A stretch of 64,000 nt of DNA from contig NZ_JAGPXX010000005.1 in assembly GCF_018070345.1 (NCBI RefSeq), positions 186,001 through 250,000 on the forward strand, given 5' to 3'. Source of the stretch: Streptomyces sp. F63. Lineage in GTDB: Bacteria > Actinomycetota > Actinomycetes > Streptomycetales > Streptomycetaceae. This document shows positions 7,862 through 17,955 of the stretch, piece by piece. Position 1 is the first letter of the stretch. The number at the start of each line of letters is the position of its first letter. A model generated the notes under the pieces. It had not been told where the DNA came from and did no database searches. It saw only the letters and a list, made by a program, of their open reading frames with translations. Both the position numbers and the translations under genes were made by a program.

Positions 7862-9454
7862 TCAGTCCGCCAGATTGACGGCGCGCGCCGAGGTGGCGCC
7901 GATCTCCTCGGCGATCTCGGTCAGCACGGACTGCGGAACGTCGTCGTCCACCGTGAGGACGGCGAGCGCCTCACCGCCCTGGGCGGACCGCGAGACCTGC
8001 ATACCGGCGATGTTCAGGCCGGCCTCGCCCAGGATGCGGCCGAGGGTGCCGACGACGCCGGGGCGGTCGGCGTACCGCAGGAAGAGCATGTGGTCGGCGA
8101 GCGCCACCTCGACATCGTGCTCACCGACCGCGACGATCTTCTGGAGGTGCTTGGGCCCCGCCAGGGTGCCGGAGACCGAGATCTCCTCGCCGTCGGTGAG
8201 GGTGCCGCGCACCGTGACCACATTGCGGTGGTCCGGGGACTCCGAGCCGGTGGTGAGCCGCACCTCGACACCGCGCTCCTGGGCGAACAGCGGGGCGTTG
8301 ACGTAGGAGACCGTCTCGTCGACGACGTCCTCGAAGACACCCTTGACGGCGGAGAGTTCCAGCACCTTCACATCGTGCTGGGTGATCTCGCCGTACACCT
8401 CGACGTCGAGCCGGACGGCCACCTCGCCCGCCAGGGCGGTGAAGATCCGGCCCAGCCGCTCGGCCAGCGGCAGGCCCGGGCGGACGTCCTCGGCGATCAC
8501 GCCGCCCTGGACGTTGACCGCGTCCGGGACCAGCTCGCCCGCGAGGGCCAGCCGCACCGAACGGGCCACCGAGATACCGGCCTTCTCCTGGGCCTCACCG
8601 GTGGAGGCGCCCAGGTGCGGGGTGGCGACGACATTGTCGAACTCGAAGAGCGGGGAGTCCGTGCAGGGCTCCTTGGCGAAGACGTCCAGGCCGGCGGCCG
8701 CGACCCGGCCCTCCTTGAGGGCGCTGGCCAGCGCGGCCTCGTCGACGATGCCGCCGCGGGCGGCGTTGACGATCCGCACCTCGGGCTTGACCTTGTGCAG
8801 CGCCTCGTCACCGATGAGCCCGAGCGTCTCGGGGGTCTTCGGCAGGTGGACGGTGATGAAGTCCGAGACCTCCAGCAGCTCGTCGAGCGTCAGCAGCTTG
8901 ACGCCCATCTGCGCGGCGCGGGCCGGCTGGACGTAGGGGTCGTACGCGACGATCTTCATCCCGAAGGCCGACATCCGCTGGGCGACCAGCACGCCGATCC
9001 GGCCGAGGCCGACCACGCCGAGGGTCTTCTCGGAGAGCTCGACGCCGGTGTACTTGCTCCGCTTCCACTCGCCGTTCTTGAGGGCGGTGTTGGCCTGCGG
9101 GATGTTGCGCGCGGTGGCGACGATCAGGCCGCAGGCGAGTTCGGCGGCGGTGACGATGTTGGAGGTGGGGGCGTTGACGACCATGACGCCGGCCTTGGTG
9201 GCGGCGGACACGTCGACATTGTCCAGACCAACGCCCGCACGGGCGATGACCTTCAGTTTCCGCGCGGCGGCGATGGCCTCGGCGTCGACCTTGGTGGCGC
9301 TGCGGACGAGGATGGCGTCCACCTCGGCGATGGCGGGGATCAGCTCGCCGCGGTCGGCGCCGTTGCAGTGCCGGATCTCGAAGTCGGGTCCGAGGGCGTC
9401 GACCGTGGCCGGCGACAGCTCCTCAGCGATCAGTACGACAGGTTTCGGGCTCAC
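7862..9454 (-). CDS. serA: D-3-phosphoglycerate dehydrogenase
   Basis: Oxidises 3-phosphoglycerate to 3-phosphohydroxypyruvate, the first step of serine synthesis; cytoplasmic. 530 residues, the long actinobacterial/mycobacterial form. Order: substrate domain, NAD-binding domain with VVGLGRIGVLVAQRM, catalytic residues in NAARGGIVDEAAL and PHLGASTGEAQ, an allosteric substrate-binding domain from about residue 310, and a C-terminal ACT domain from about 455 (YADRPGVVGTLGRILGEAG) that normally senses L-serine. GTG 9454 follows GAGGAC. It is separated from ilvC by 366 bases with a strong hairpin, so it is probably its own transcription unit although linked to the ilv genes. Confidence 0.97.
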   Translation of the reverse strand: MSPKPVVLIAEELSPATVDALGPDFEIRHCNGADRGELIPAIAEVDAILVRSATKVDAEAIAAARKLKVIARAGVGLDNVDVSAATKAGVMVVNAPTSNIVTAAELACGLIVATARNIPQANTALKNGEWKRSKYTGVELSEKTLGVVGLGRIGVLVAQRMSAFGMKIVAYDPYVQPARAAQMGVKLLTLDELLEVSDFITVHLPKTPETLGLIGDEALHKVKPEVRIVNAARGGIVDEAALASALKEGRVAAAGLDVFAKEPCTDSPLFEFDNVVATPHLGASTGEAQEKAGISVARSVRLALAGELVPDAVNVQGGVIAEDVRPGLPLAERLGRIFTALAGEVAVRLDVEVYGEITQHDVKVLELSAVKGVFEDVVDETVSYVNAPLFAQERGVEVRLTTGSESPDHRNVVTVRGTLTDGEEISVSGTLAGPKHLQKIVAVGEHDVEVALADHMLFLRYADRPGVVGTLGRILGEAGLNIAGMQVSRSAQGGEALAVLTVDDDVPQSVLTEIAEEIGATSARAVNLAD

Positions 9455-9738
9455 GTGGTCCTCAGTCCTCACTAGTCCTTGACGGACGGCCGTCCCGGCG
9501 GCCGAAGGCGGTGAAGGGCAGCCGCGTGGAAGACGCACGACGCTGTGAGCCTGACGCGCTTGTTCTTGCAGTGTATCCGCGTGCGGGGATGCGCCCCGCG
9601 CCTCCACGAAAGATCCCCGGGAAGGAGTCTGCCTTCTCCGGAACGGTCGTGTGGCAGGTTTGGCGGCGTCCGTCCGGCGTATCGGGCCAGGAGGGCCGGA
9701 CGGTTCCGGACGGGGTTCCGGACGGGACCGCGGTGACG

Positions 9739-9776
9739 GGCCCCGCCCGGAGCCGGTGCCGCCGGCGGGCGGGGCC
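9739..9776 (-). terminator. Strong hairpin between ilvC and serA
   Basis: Eleven-base perfect arms GGCCCCGCCCG (9739-9749) and CGGGCGGGGCC (9766-9776) with a 16-base loop lie about 45 bases past the ilvC stop. They probably end the ilvBNC transcript. The rest of the 9455-9820 gap is serA leader; a TACACT (-10-like, minus strand, 9570-9575) is the only promoter-like element I see and has no convincing -35. Confidence 0.65.
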
Positions 9777-9820
9777 ACAGCTCGGGCCCGCCCGCCCGGA
9801 GGCACCGCGCCGGGACGGCG

Positions 9821-11448
<1,628 letters not shown>

Positions 11449-11491
11449 GGGGCTGGGTCTCTCTTCTTCTGTCGCGTCTCGCGTCCGGGGC

Positions 11492-13354
11492 TCAGTCGTC
11501 TTCGCTGTCGCCGAAGTCGGGGCGGACCCCGCGCGCCGCCATGACCTCGTCGTTCGAGGTGCCGGCCGCGACCATGGGCCAGACCATCGCGTCCTCGTGG
11601 ACGATGAAGTCCACGACGACGGGGCGGTCGTTGATGGAGTTCGCCTTCTCGATGACCGCGTCGAGCTGCTCCGGGTCCTCGCAGCGCAGCCCGACACAGC
11701 CCATGGCCTCGGAGAGCTTCACGAAGTCGGGGACCCGGGTGCCCTGGGAGGCCGCCGGGCTCTCACCGGGCGGCACGGGACCGGAGTGCAGCACGGTGTT
11801 CGAGTAACGCTGGTTGTAGAAGAGGGTCTGCCACTGGCGGACCATCCCCAGGGCGCCGTTGTTGATGATCGCGACCTTGATCGGGATGTTGTTGAGCGCG
11901 CAGGTGGCCAGTTCCTGGTTGGTCATCTGGAAGCAGCCGTCGCCGTCGATCGCCCACACGGTGGCGTCGGGCCGCCCCGCCTTGGCTCCCATGGCGGCGG
12001 GGACGGCGTAGCCCATGGTTCCGGCGCCACCGGAGTTGAGCCAGGTGGACGGCCGCTCGTACTTGATGAAGTGGGACGCCCACATCTGGTGCTGGCCGAC
12101 GCCCGCGGCGTAGACCGTGTTGTCGGGGGCGAGCTCGCCGATGCGCTGGATGACCTGCTGCGGCGAGAGGGTGCCGTCCTCGGGCAGGTCGTAGCCCAGC
12201 GGGTAGGTCTCGCGCCAGCGGTTGAGGCTGTCCCACCAGTCGCGGTAGTCGCCCTTGCGGCCCTCGTCGTGCTCGGCCTGGACCGCGACGACCAGGTCGG
12301 CGATGACCTCGCGGGCGTCACCGACGATCGGGACGTCCGCCGTCCGGTTCTTGCCGATCTCGGCCGGGTCGATGTCCGCGTGCACGACCTTGGCGAAGGG
12401 GGCGAAGGAGTCCAGCTTGCCGGTCACGCGGTCGTCGAAGCGGGCACCGAGGGCGACGATCAGGTCGGCCTTCTGCAGTGCGGTGACGGCGGTGACCGAG
12501 CCGTGCATGCCGGGCATGCCGACGTGGAGCGGGTGGCTGTCGGGGAACGAGCCGAGGGCCATCAGGGTGGTGGTGACCGGGGCGCCGGTGAGCTCGGCGA
12601 GCACCCGCAGCTCCGCGGTGGCCCGCGCCTTCATCACGCCGCCGCCGACGTACAGCACCGGGCGCCGGGCCTGGGTGATCAGCTTGGCCGCCTCCCGGAT
12701 CTGCTTGGCGTGCGGCTTGGTGACGGGGCGGTAGCCGGGCAGGTCGACCGCCGGCGGCCAGGTGAAGGTGGTCCTGGCCTGCAGCGCGTCCTTGGCGATG
12801 TCGACCAGCACCGGGCCGGGCCGGCCGCTGGCCGCGATGTGGAACGCCTCGGCGATGGTGCGGGGGATCTCGGCGGCGTCGGTGACCAGGAAGTTGTGCT
12901 TGGTGATCGGCATGGTGATGCCGCAGATGTCCGCCTCCTGGAAGGCGTCCGTGCCGATCGCCCGGGAGGCGACCTGGCCGGTGATGGCGACCATGGGGAC
13001 GGAGTCCATGTGGGCGTCCGCGATCGGCGTGACCAGGTTGGTCGCCCCCGGTCCGGAGGTGGCCATGCAGACTCCGACCTTGCCGGTGGCCTGTGCGTAG
13101 CCGGTGGCGGCGTGGCCGGCACCCTGCTCGTGGCGGACCAGCACATGACGGACCTTGGACGAATCCATCAGCGGGTCGTAGGCCGGCAGGATCGCACCGC
13201 CCGGAATGCCGAAGACGGTGTCGGCGCCGACTTCCTCAAGAGAGCGGATGAGGGACTGCGCGCCCGTGACGTCCCTCTCGACGGTGGCGGACCCGTGTCC
13301 GCCGCTACGGGCCCGTGGCTGAGGATGCGGGGGCCCGGATGCCTGCTCGGTCAT
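11492..13354 (-). CDS. ilvB: Acetolactate synthase large (catalytic) subunit
   Basis: A 620-residue TPP- and FAD-dependent enzyme condensing two pyruvates, or pyruvate and 2-oxobutyrate. After a disordered 25-residue N-terminus come the TPP domain with the catalytic Glu in [25 protein letters not shown], the central FAD domain, and the C-terminal TPP domain with [17 protein letters not shown] and the NN terminus of that motif ([15 protein letters not shown]). Two starts are possible, ATG 13360 and ATG 13354; I prefer 13354 because the purine-rich AAAGAGA is then better spaced. Upstream lie a leader peptide and a U-tract terminator, so expression is probably set by attenuation. Confidence 0.97.
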   Translation of the reverse strand: MTEQASGPPHPQPRARSGGHGSATVERDVTGAQSLIRSLEEVGADTVFGIPGGAILPAYDPLMDSSKVRHVLVRHEQGAGHAATGYAQATGKVGVCMATSGPGATNLVTPIADAHMDSVPMVAITGQVASRAIGTDAFQEADICGITMPITKHNFLVTDAAEIPRTIAEAFHIAASGRPGPVLVDIAKDALQARTTFTWPPAVDLPGYRPVTKPHAKQIREAAKLITQARRPVLYVGGGVMKARATAELRVLAELTGAPVTTTLMALGSFPDSHPLHVGMPGMHGSVTAVTALQKADLIVALGARFDDRVTGKLDSFAPFAKVVHADIDPAEIGKNRTADVPIVGDAREVIADLVVAVQAEHDEGRKGDYRDWWDSLNRWRETYPLGYDLPEDGTLSPQQVIQRIGELAPDNTVYAAGVGQHQMWASHFIKYERPSTWLNSGGAGTMGYAVPAAMGAKAGRPDATVWAIDGDGCFQMTNQELATCALNNIPIKVAIINNGALGMVRQWQTLFYNQRYSNTVLHSGPVPPGESPAASQGTRVPDFVKLSEAMGCVGLRCEDPEQLDAVIEKANSINDRPVVVDFIVHEDAMVWPMVAAGTSNDEVMAARGVRPDFGDSEDD

Positions 13355-13406
13355 CGGCATTCTCTTTCAGAGATGGTTCTGTGTGGGTTTGTGGTCACCA
13401 GTGCAA

Positions 13407-13441
13407 CAAAAAACCCCCCGTGCCGTGAGGCAAGCGAGGGG
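13407..13441 (-). terminator. Attenuator of the ilvBNC operon
   Basis: On the minus strand a CCCC...GGGG stem with an inner TGCC/GGCA helix and a TCAC tip is followed by six Ts. U-tracts like this are rare in this window. It sits between the leader peptide stop (13482) and ilvB (13354), which fits a transcription attenuator. Confidence 0.8.
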
Positions 13442-13481
13442 AGCGCGCCGGTGTGTTCAGCAGGGCGTGAAAGGACCTGCT

Positions 13482-13523
13482 TCAGCCGACGCGCTGTCCA
13501 AGTACGAAAATTCGGGTGCGCAT
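13482..13523 (-). CDS. Branched-chain amino acid leader peptide (13 aa)
   Basis: A 13-codon frame, MRTRIFVLGQRVG, with a CGGAG site directly upstream of its ATG. Ile5, Val7, Leu8 and Val12 form a run of exactly the residues made by the downstream operon. It precedes a terminator hairpin and ilvB. Ribosome stalling at these codons under branched-chain amino acid shortage would favour an antiterminated fold. Leader-peptide attenuation upstream of actinobacterial ilvB genes has been proposed before from comparative genomics, so this is a recognised arrangement; the individual base-pairing here is inferred. Confidence 0.75.
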   Translation of the reverse strand: MRTRIFVLGQRVG

Positions 13524-13533
13524 GGCTCCGACT

Positions 13534-13560
13534 TTCTCCCCGGCCCGGTAGGGGTGTCAA
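13534..13560 (-). promoter_or_regulatory. Probable ilvB operon promoter overlapping the upstream gene's stop codon
   Basis: On the minus strand a perfect -35 TTGACA (13555-13560) contains the TGA stop of the GGDEF-EAL gene. A GAAAGT follows 18 bases later as a weak -10. Transcription would begin within a few bases of the leader-peptide ATG at 13523. The -35 is clear, the -10 is poor. Confidence 0.45.
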
Positions 13561-16500
13561 GCGGGTGGGACCGACGTCTCACTATTCGAGCGCAGCGCCG
13601 GACCGGGCAGGGCCGGTCCGGGAAGCGCCGCACCGGGCACCGTGCCACGGGCCGTCTCCCAGGTCTCACCGCCCAGGGCGTGCCGGGGCAGCGCCTCGCG
13701 GCCGTCCGGCACCAGGAGCGGTGGCGCGCTGCCGGCGAGCACGGCCTCCCGCAGGCCGCCCGCCTGCGGCACGGGGTAGCCGCCGCGACGGAGGGCCCGG
13801 CGCAGCCGGTGCTCGTCGAGCGGGCCGGAGAAGGCCATGCCCTGGCCGTGGGTGCAGCCCAGGGAACGCAGGGCCACCACCTGGTCGGGCCGGTCCACGC
13901 CGTCCGCAACGGTCTCCACCCCGAGGTCGGCGGCGATCCGCAGCAGCCCGGCGGTGATCTTGTGGACGCGGGCGGACTCCACCACGCTCTCGACCAGTCC
14001 GCGGTCGAGCCGGAGGATGTCCACCGGCAGCCGGCGCAGGGCGTCGATGGCCGCGTAACCGCTGCCGAAGGCGTCGAGAGCGATGCGCACACCGAGCCGG
14101 CGGAGTCCCGTGAGGCGGCGTTCCAGTTCGTCCAGCGGGGTCTTCGGGTCGCTTCCGGAGAGTTCCAGGACCAGCGCGCCCGAGGGCAGGCCGTGCCGGG
14201 CGAGAAGGGATTCCACGGTGCCCAGCGGCATGGTGCGGTCCATGAGACGGCGGGCGGACAGCCGGACGCACACCGGGACGGCGAATCCGTCGCGGTGCCG
14301 GGCGGCGGCCTGCTCCACCGCGTGCTCCAGCAGCCAGCGGCCCAGCTCGGCGCCGCGGTCGCCGCCCTTCCCGGCACCCGCCTCCGAGACCCGCAGGAAC
14401 TCCGCGGGGGTGAAGAGGATGCCCTGGGCGGAGCGCCAGCGGGCCTGGGCGGCGAGGGCGGTGAGCCGGCCGCCGCCCAGCTCGACCACGGGCTGGTGGA
14501 GGAGGGCGAACTCGCCGTCGTCGAGCGCGGCGCGGAGCCGGCCGGCGAGTTCGGCCCGCCGGACCACCTCGGCCTGCATCTCCGGGGCGTACAGCTCGAC
14601 CCGGTTCTTGCCGGCGGCCTTGGCGCGGTACATCGCGAGGTCGGCGTTGCGCATCAGCGCTCCGGGGGTGATCCCGGGATCGGCGAAGGCGACGCCGATG
14701 CTGGCGGCCACCCGCACCTCGGTTCCGGCGACCCGGTAGGGCTCGGAGAGGGCGACGCGGAGCCGGTCGGCGATCTCGTGGATGCGGAATTCGCAGTCGG
14801 CTCGGTCCCGGCAGCCGTCGCCGAGGATCAGTGCGGCGAACTCGTCACCGCCGAGCCGGGCGGCCGTGTCCCCGGCCCGCACGGACTCCCGGAGCCGGCG
14901 GGCGGCGTGGATGAGCAGTTCGTCCCCGGCCTGGTGGCCGATGGTGTCGTTGACCGCCTTGAATCCGTCGAGGTCGATGAAGAGGACGGCGGTGCCGGGA
15001 TCGGTGCTGCGCCGGCCGCCGAGCGCGCGGCGGACCCGTTCGGTGAACAGGGCCCGGTTGGGGAGGTCGGTGAGCGGGTCGTGCTCGGCGCTGTGCCGCA
15101 ACTGCGCCTGGAGACGGACGCGTTCGGTCACATCGCGGCTGTTGAAGATCAGCCCGTCCTCGTGGCGGTTGACGGTGGACTCGACGTTGAGCCAGGGACC
15201 GCCCACGGTCCGCGGCCCGCCGGCGCGGAAGCGGCACTCGATCCGGGTGGTGGGCTCGCTCTCCGGGGGCGCCGACAGCAGCCGGCCGACCTCCCGCATG
15301 ACGCCGTCCGCGTCCTCGGGGTGGATCAGCGAGGAGAGCCGGGAGCCGACCAGTTCCTCCGGCTCGATGCCGTAGACGCCGGCGGCCGCGGGGCTGACGT
15401 AGCGCAGGGTGCCGCTGGGGGTGGCGATCATGATGACGTCGCTGGAGCCCTGCACCAGGGAGCGGAAGTGGCTCTCCTGGTAGGCCAGTTCCTGGGTGAG
15501 CGTGATGTTGTCCATCAGCATGATGCCCTGCCGCACGACGAGGGCGAGGACGACCGTGCAGGCCGTGAAGATCACGACCCGGTCGACGCGCCCGCCGTCG
15601 ATGACGGTGTGCAGGATGCCCAGGGTGCAGACGGCCGCGGCGAGGTACGGCGTCAGAGCGGCCAGCGAACCGGCGATGGGCAGCCCGCCGGGGTACGGGA
15701 CGGACCCGTCCCGCACGGCCGCGTGGGTCCGGCGCTCGCGCTCCTCCTCGGCCTTGTCCTGCCGGCCGACCCAGGGGGCATACGCGAGGAGCAGGGAACC
15801 GGCGAACCAGCCGGCGTCCAGCAACTGCCCGGAGCGGTACTCCTCGCGGAAGATGGGGGAGGTGAAGAGCGCGTCGCACAGCACCGTCAGCGCGAGGGCG
15901 GCGATGGCGGTGTTGATCGCGCTGCGGTTGGCGGAGGACCGCCGGAAGTGCAGCACCAGCACCATGCTCACCAGCGCGATGTCGAGCAGCGGGTAGGCGA
16001 GGGAGAGGGCGGTCTGCGCCACTCCCTCGCCCCGTCCGTCCGCCGTGTGCGCCAGCGCGAGGCTCCAGGAGAGCGTGAGCAGGGAGCCGCCGATGAGCCA
16101 GGCGTCCAGGCCCAGGCAGATCCAGCGCGCGCGGGTCACCGGCCGTTTGGCCAGGACCAGCAGGCCGATGATGGCGGGCGGCGCGAAGAGCAGGAAACAG
16201 AAGTCCGCGGCGGACGGCTCGGGCACCGGCCGGCGCAGCACCACCTCGTACCAGCCCCAGACGAAGTTCCCCGCTGCGGCCATCGAGGAGGAGAGCGCGA
16301 ACAGCAGCCAGGCCGGGCGCTGGCAGGGGCGGACGCGGGCGTAGGCGAAGCAGGACACGGCGGCGGCGAGGGCCGCGGCACTGAGACCGAAGTCCCCCAT
16401 GATCAGGGCGATGGTCCGGGAGCCCCAGCCGAGGGCCGCCCCCGCGGTGTACCCCGCACAGGCGGTGGCCAGCAGGAGCTGGGGGAGGAGGCTCCTCCGG

Positions 16501-16649
16501 AAGCCGGTGGCCGCGCGCCCCGGGACCACCGCCCCCTGGGCGCTCACCGGACCGCCCGCGGCGGTGCGGTGCGGCGTTGCCGTCTGCGCACGGGGGCCTG
16601 CGGTACCGGTCGCCGCCGGCGTCCGGTCCCCGCCTTCTCGCTCTTCCAT
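13557..16649 (-). CDS. Membrane PAS-GGDEF-EAL protein with degenerate EAL domain
   Basis: A 1030-residue cyclic-di-GMP protein. About eight membrane helices (residues 45-375) precede a PAS domain (HFRSLVQGSSDVIMIATPSG, about 400-525), a GGDEF domain (about 540-690) and an EAL domain (about 695-950). The GGDEF active site ARLGGDEFAAL is intact, and RAGD five residues before it matches the RxxD inhibitory I-site, so diguanylate cyclase activity is likely. The EAL domain has lost key residues: EALVRW is AAQARW, the NxSP asparagine region reads VRLSARR, DDFGTGYSSL is DAFGSGYAAI, KIDRSF is LRLDRGL and AEGVE is ADGVD. It is probably not a phosphodiesterase and may bind ligand or partners. A 50-residue Pro/Gly tail ends the protein. 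ATG 16649 is the chosen start. Confidence 0.9.
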   Translation of the reverse strand: MEEREGGDRTPAATGTAGPRAQTATPHRTAAGGPVSAQGAVVPGRAATGFRRSLLPQLLLATACAGYTAGAALGWGSRTIALIMGDFGLSAAALAAAVSCFAYARVRPCQRPAWLLFALSSSMAAAGNFVWGWYEVVLRRPVPEPSAADFCFLLFAPPAIIGLLVLAKRPVTRARWICLGLDAWLIGGSLLTLSWSLALAHTADGRGEGVAQTALSLAYPLLDIALVSMVLVLHFRRSSANRSAINTAIAALALTVLCDALFTSPIFREEYRSGQLLDAGWFAGSLLLAYAPWVGRQDKAEEERERRTHAAVRDGSVPYPGGLPIAGSLAALTPYLAAAVCTLGILHTVIDGGRVDRVVIFTACTVVLALVVRQGIMLMDNITLTQELAYQESHFRSLVQGSSDVIMIATPSGTLRYVSPAAAGVYGIEPEELVGSRLSSLIHPEDADGVMREVGRLLSAPPESEPTTRIECRFRAGGPRTVGGPWLNVESTVNRHEDGLIFNSRDVTERVRLQAQLRHSAEHDPLTDLPNRALFTERVRRALGGRRSTDPGTAVLFIDLDGFKAVNDTIGHQAGDELLIHAARRLRESVRAGDTAARLGGDEFAALILGDGCRDRADCEFRIHEIADRLRVALSEPYRVAGTEVRVAASIGVAFADPGITPGALMRNADLAMYRAKAAGKNRVELYAPEMQAEVVRRAELAGRLRAALDDGEFALLHQPVVELGGGRLTALAAQARWRSAQGILFTPAEFLRVSEAGAGKGGDRGAELGRWLLEHAVEQAAARHRDGFAVPVCVRLSARRLMDRTMPLGTVESLLARHGLPSGALVLELSGSDPKTPLDELERRLTGLRRLGVRIALDAFGSGYAAIDALRRLPVDILRLDRGLVESVVESARVHKITAGLLRIAADLGVETVADGVDRPDQVVALRSLGCTHGQGMAFSGPLDEHRLRRALRRGGYPVPQAGGLREAVLAGSAPPLLVPDGREALPRHALGGETWETARGTVPGAALPGPALPGPALRSNSETSVPPA

Positions 16650-16748
16650 CGGCCGCGCATCGCCGTCGCCCCCCTTGAGTCACGGTCCTTCGCCGTGCCG
16701 TCGTTCACTTCGCGGCACGGTCCCCGGTCGGGACGATACACCAGTCTC

Positions 16749-16800
16749 GTCACGCAGCGACATAGGTTACCTACGCAGCGTGACAGTTTGTCTCCTGTCA
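16749..16800. promoter_or_regulatory. Nested inverted repeats upstream of the PAS-GGDEF-EAL gene
   Basis: GTCACGC (16749-16755) and GCGTGAC (16778-16784) form an inverted repeat enclosing the palindrome TAGGTTACCTA and two copies of ACGCAGCG. A second repeat, TGACAG (16781-16786) and CTGTCA (16795-16800), adjoins it. On the minus strand the latter creates TTGACA, a possible -35. The 16650-16875 spacer is otherwise empty. It looks like a regulator-bound promoter; which regulator is unknown. Confidence 0.5.
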
Positions 16801-16875
16801 AGTACACTCCGCGCTCGAACAGAAGCACATCGTGTTCGGAAGGCGCCTCCCCCGGAGTTCGCCGGGCGGGCGCGG

Positions 16876-17814
16876 CTATCCCGCCTCCGCGACGACGTTC
16901 TCCAGCGGCTCGCCGGCGGCGAACCGCTCCAGCTGGTTCCGCAGCAGCCGCCGGGCACGGGGCAGGAAGGCGGACGTCGGTCCGCCGACGTGCGGGGTGA
17001 TGAGCACCCCCGGAACCCGCCACAGGGGATGACCTGCGGGCAGCGGTTCGGGATCGGTGACGTCGAGGGCGGCGGACAGCCGGCCCGAGGCGGTCTCGGC
17101 CAGCAGCGCGCCGGTGTCGACGACCGGGCCCCGGCCGACGTTCACGAGCAGCGCGCCGTCCTTCATCCGGGCCAGGAAACCCGCGTCCGCCAGACCACGG
17201 GTCTCGTCGGTGAGCGGGGTGACGAGGACCACCACATCGGCCTCGGGGAGCAGTTCGGGCAGTTTCTCCATCGGATGCACGGGACCGCGCGTGGTGGTGC
17301 GGGCAGAGCGCGCGACGCGTGTCACCCGCGCACACTCAAAAGGCGTGAGCCGGTCCTCGACGGCGCTGCCGATGGACCCGTAGCCCACGATCAGCACGTG
17401 CTTGTCGGCGAGCGCCGGGCGGAAGCCGGTGCGCCACTCCCCCGCGTCCTGGGCGCGGACGAAGGAGGGGATGCCGCGGAGCGAGGCCAGGGTGAGCGTG
17501 AGGGCGAGTTCGGCCGTACTGGCCTCGTGCACCCCGCGGGCGTTGCACAGCAGGGTGCCGGGCGGCAGCCCGGGCAGGGCCGGCAGCACGTGGTCGGTGC
17601 CCGCGGTCAGGGTCTGGACGACGCGGAGGGAGGTCATCTCCTTCAGCGGCCGGACGCAGGTCTCCGGGCTCTTCATGTACGGGACCCCGTAGAAGACGCA
17701 GCGGGCGGGGTCTCCGGGAAAGCGGGCCCCGCCCTCCCAGTGGAGGTAGGTGAACGTCCCGGGGAGGCCGTCGATCTCGGCGGGCGGTACGGGCAGCCAC
17801 ACGTCGGAAGTCAT
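16876..17814 (-). CDS. D-2-hydroxyacid dehydrogenase family protein
   Basis: A 312-residue NAD(P)-dependent cytoplasmic oxidoreductase of the D-isomer-specific 2-hydroxyacid dehydrogenase family; the substrate cannot be told from sequence. The nucleotide motif is VLIVGYGSIGSAVEDRL (about 135-150). The catalytic Arg and surroundings are in LLVNVGRGPVVDTGALL (about 220), the Glu/Asp in LDVTDPEPLPAGHPLW, and the His in PHVGGPTSAF. Length is normal. ATG 17814 has only a weak upstream site. It faces away from the aldo/keto reductase that starts at 17956, so the two share a 140-base promoter region. Confidence 0.9.
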   Translation of the reverse strand: MTSDVWLPVPPAEIDGLPGTFTYLHWEGGARFPGDPARCVFYGVPYMKSPETCVRPLKEMTSLRVVQTLTAGTDHVLPALPGLPPGTLLCNARGVHEASTAELALTLTLASLRGIPSFVRAQDAGEWRTGFRPALADKHVLIVGYGSIGSAVEDRLTPFECARVTRVARSARTTTRGPVHPMEKLPELLPEADVVVLVTPLTDETRGLADAGFLARMKDGALLVNVGRGPVVDTGALLAETASGRLSAALDVTDPEPLPAGHPLWRVPGVLITPHVGGPTSAFLPRARRLLRNQLERFAAGEPLENVVAEAG

Positions 17815-17955
17815 GGCCAGGAGCCTAGGCGACGGCGCGGGGACGGCAGAGGTTACTGTGCTGCGGGGGCGGTCGGCCCCTGGCCACGGACACAGACCAC
17901 GGCCCCTCCCCCGGCGGGGCGGGCCGTGCGGGGCCCAGGAGGGGTGCGGAACCAG

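Noticed and set aside
5109..8306. A 1065-codon open frame on the plus strand
   Set aside because: It lies antisense to the H+-ATPase and serA, has shadow composition (Arg/Asp/Gly/His runs) and no recognisable domain; high G+C keeps the opposite frame open.
13383..17000. A 1205-codon open frame on the plus strand
   Set aside because: Antisense to the PAS-GGDEF-EAL gene, with no domain and no ribosome site; typical GC-rich shadow.
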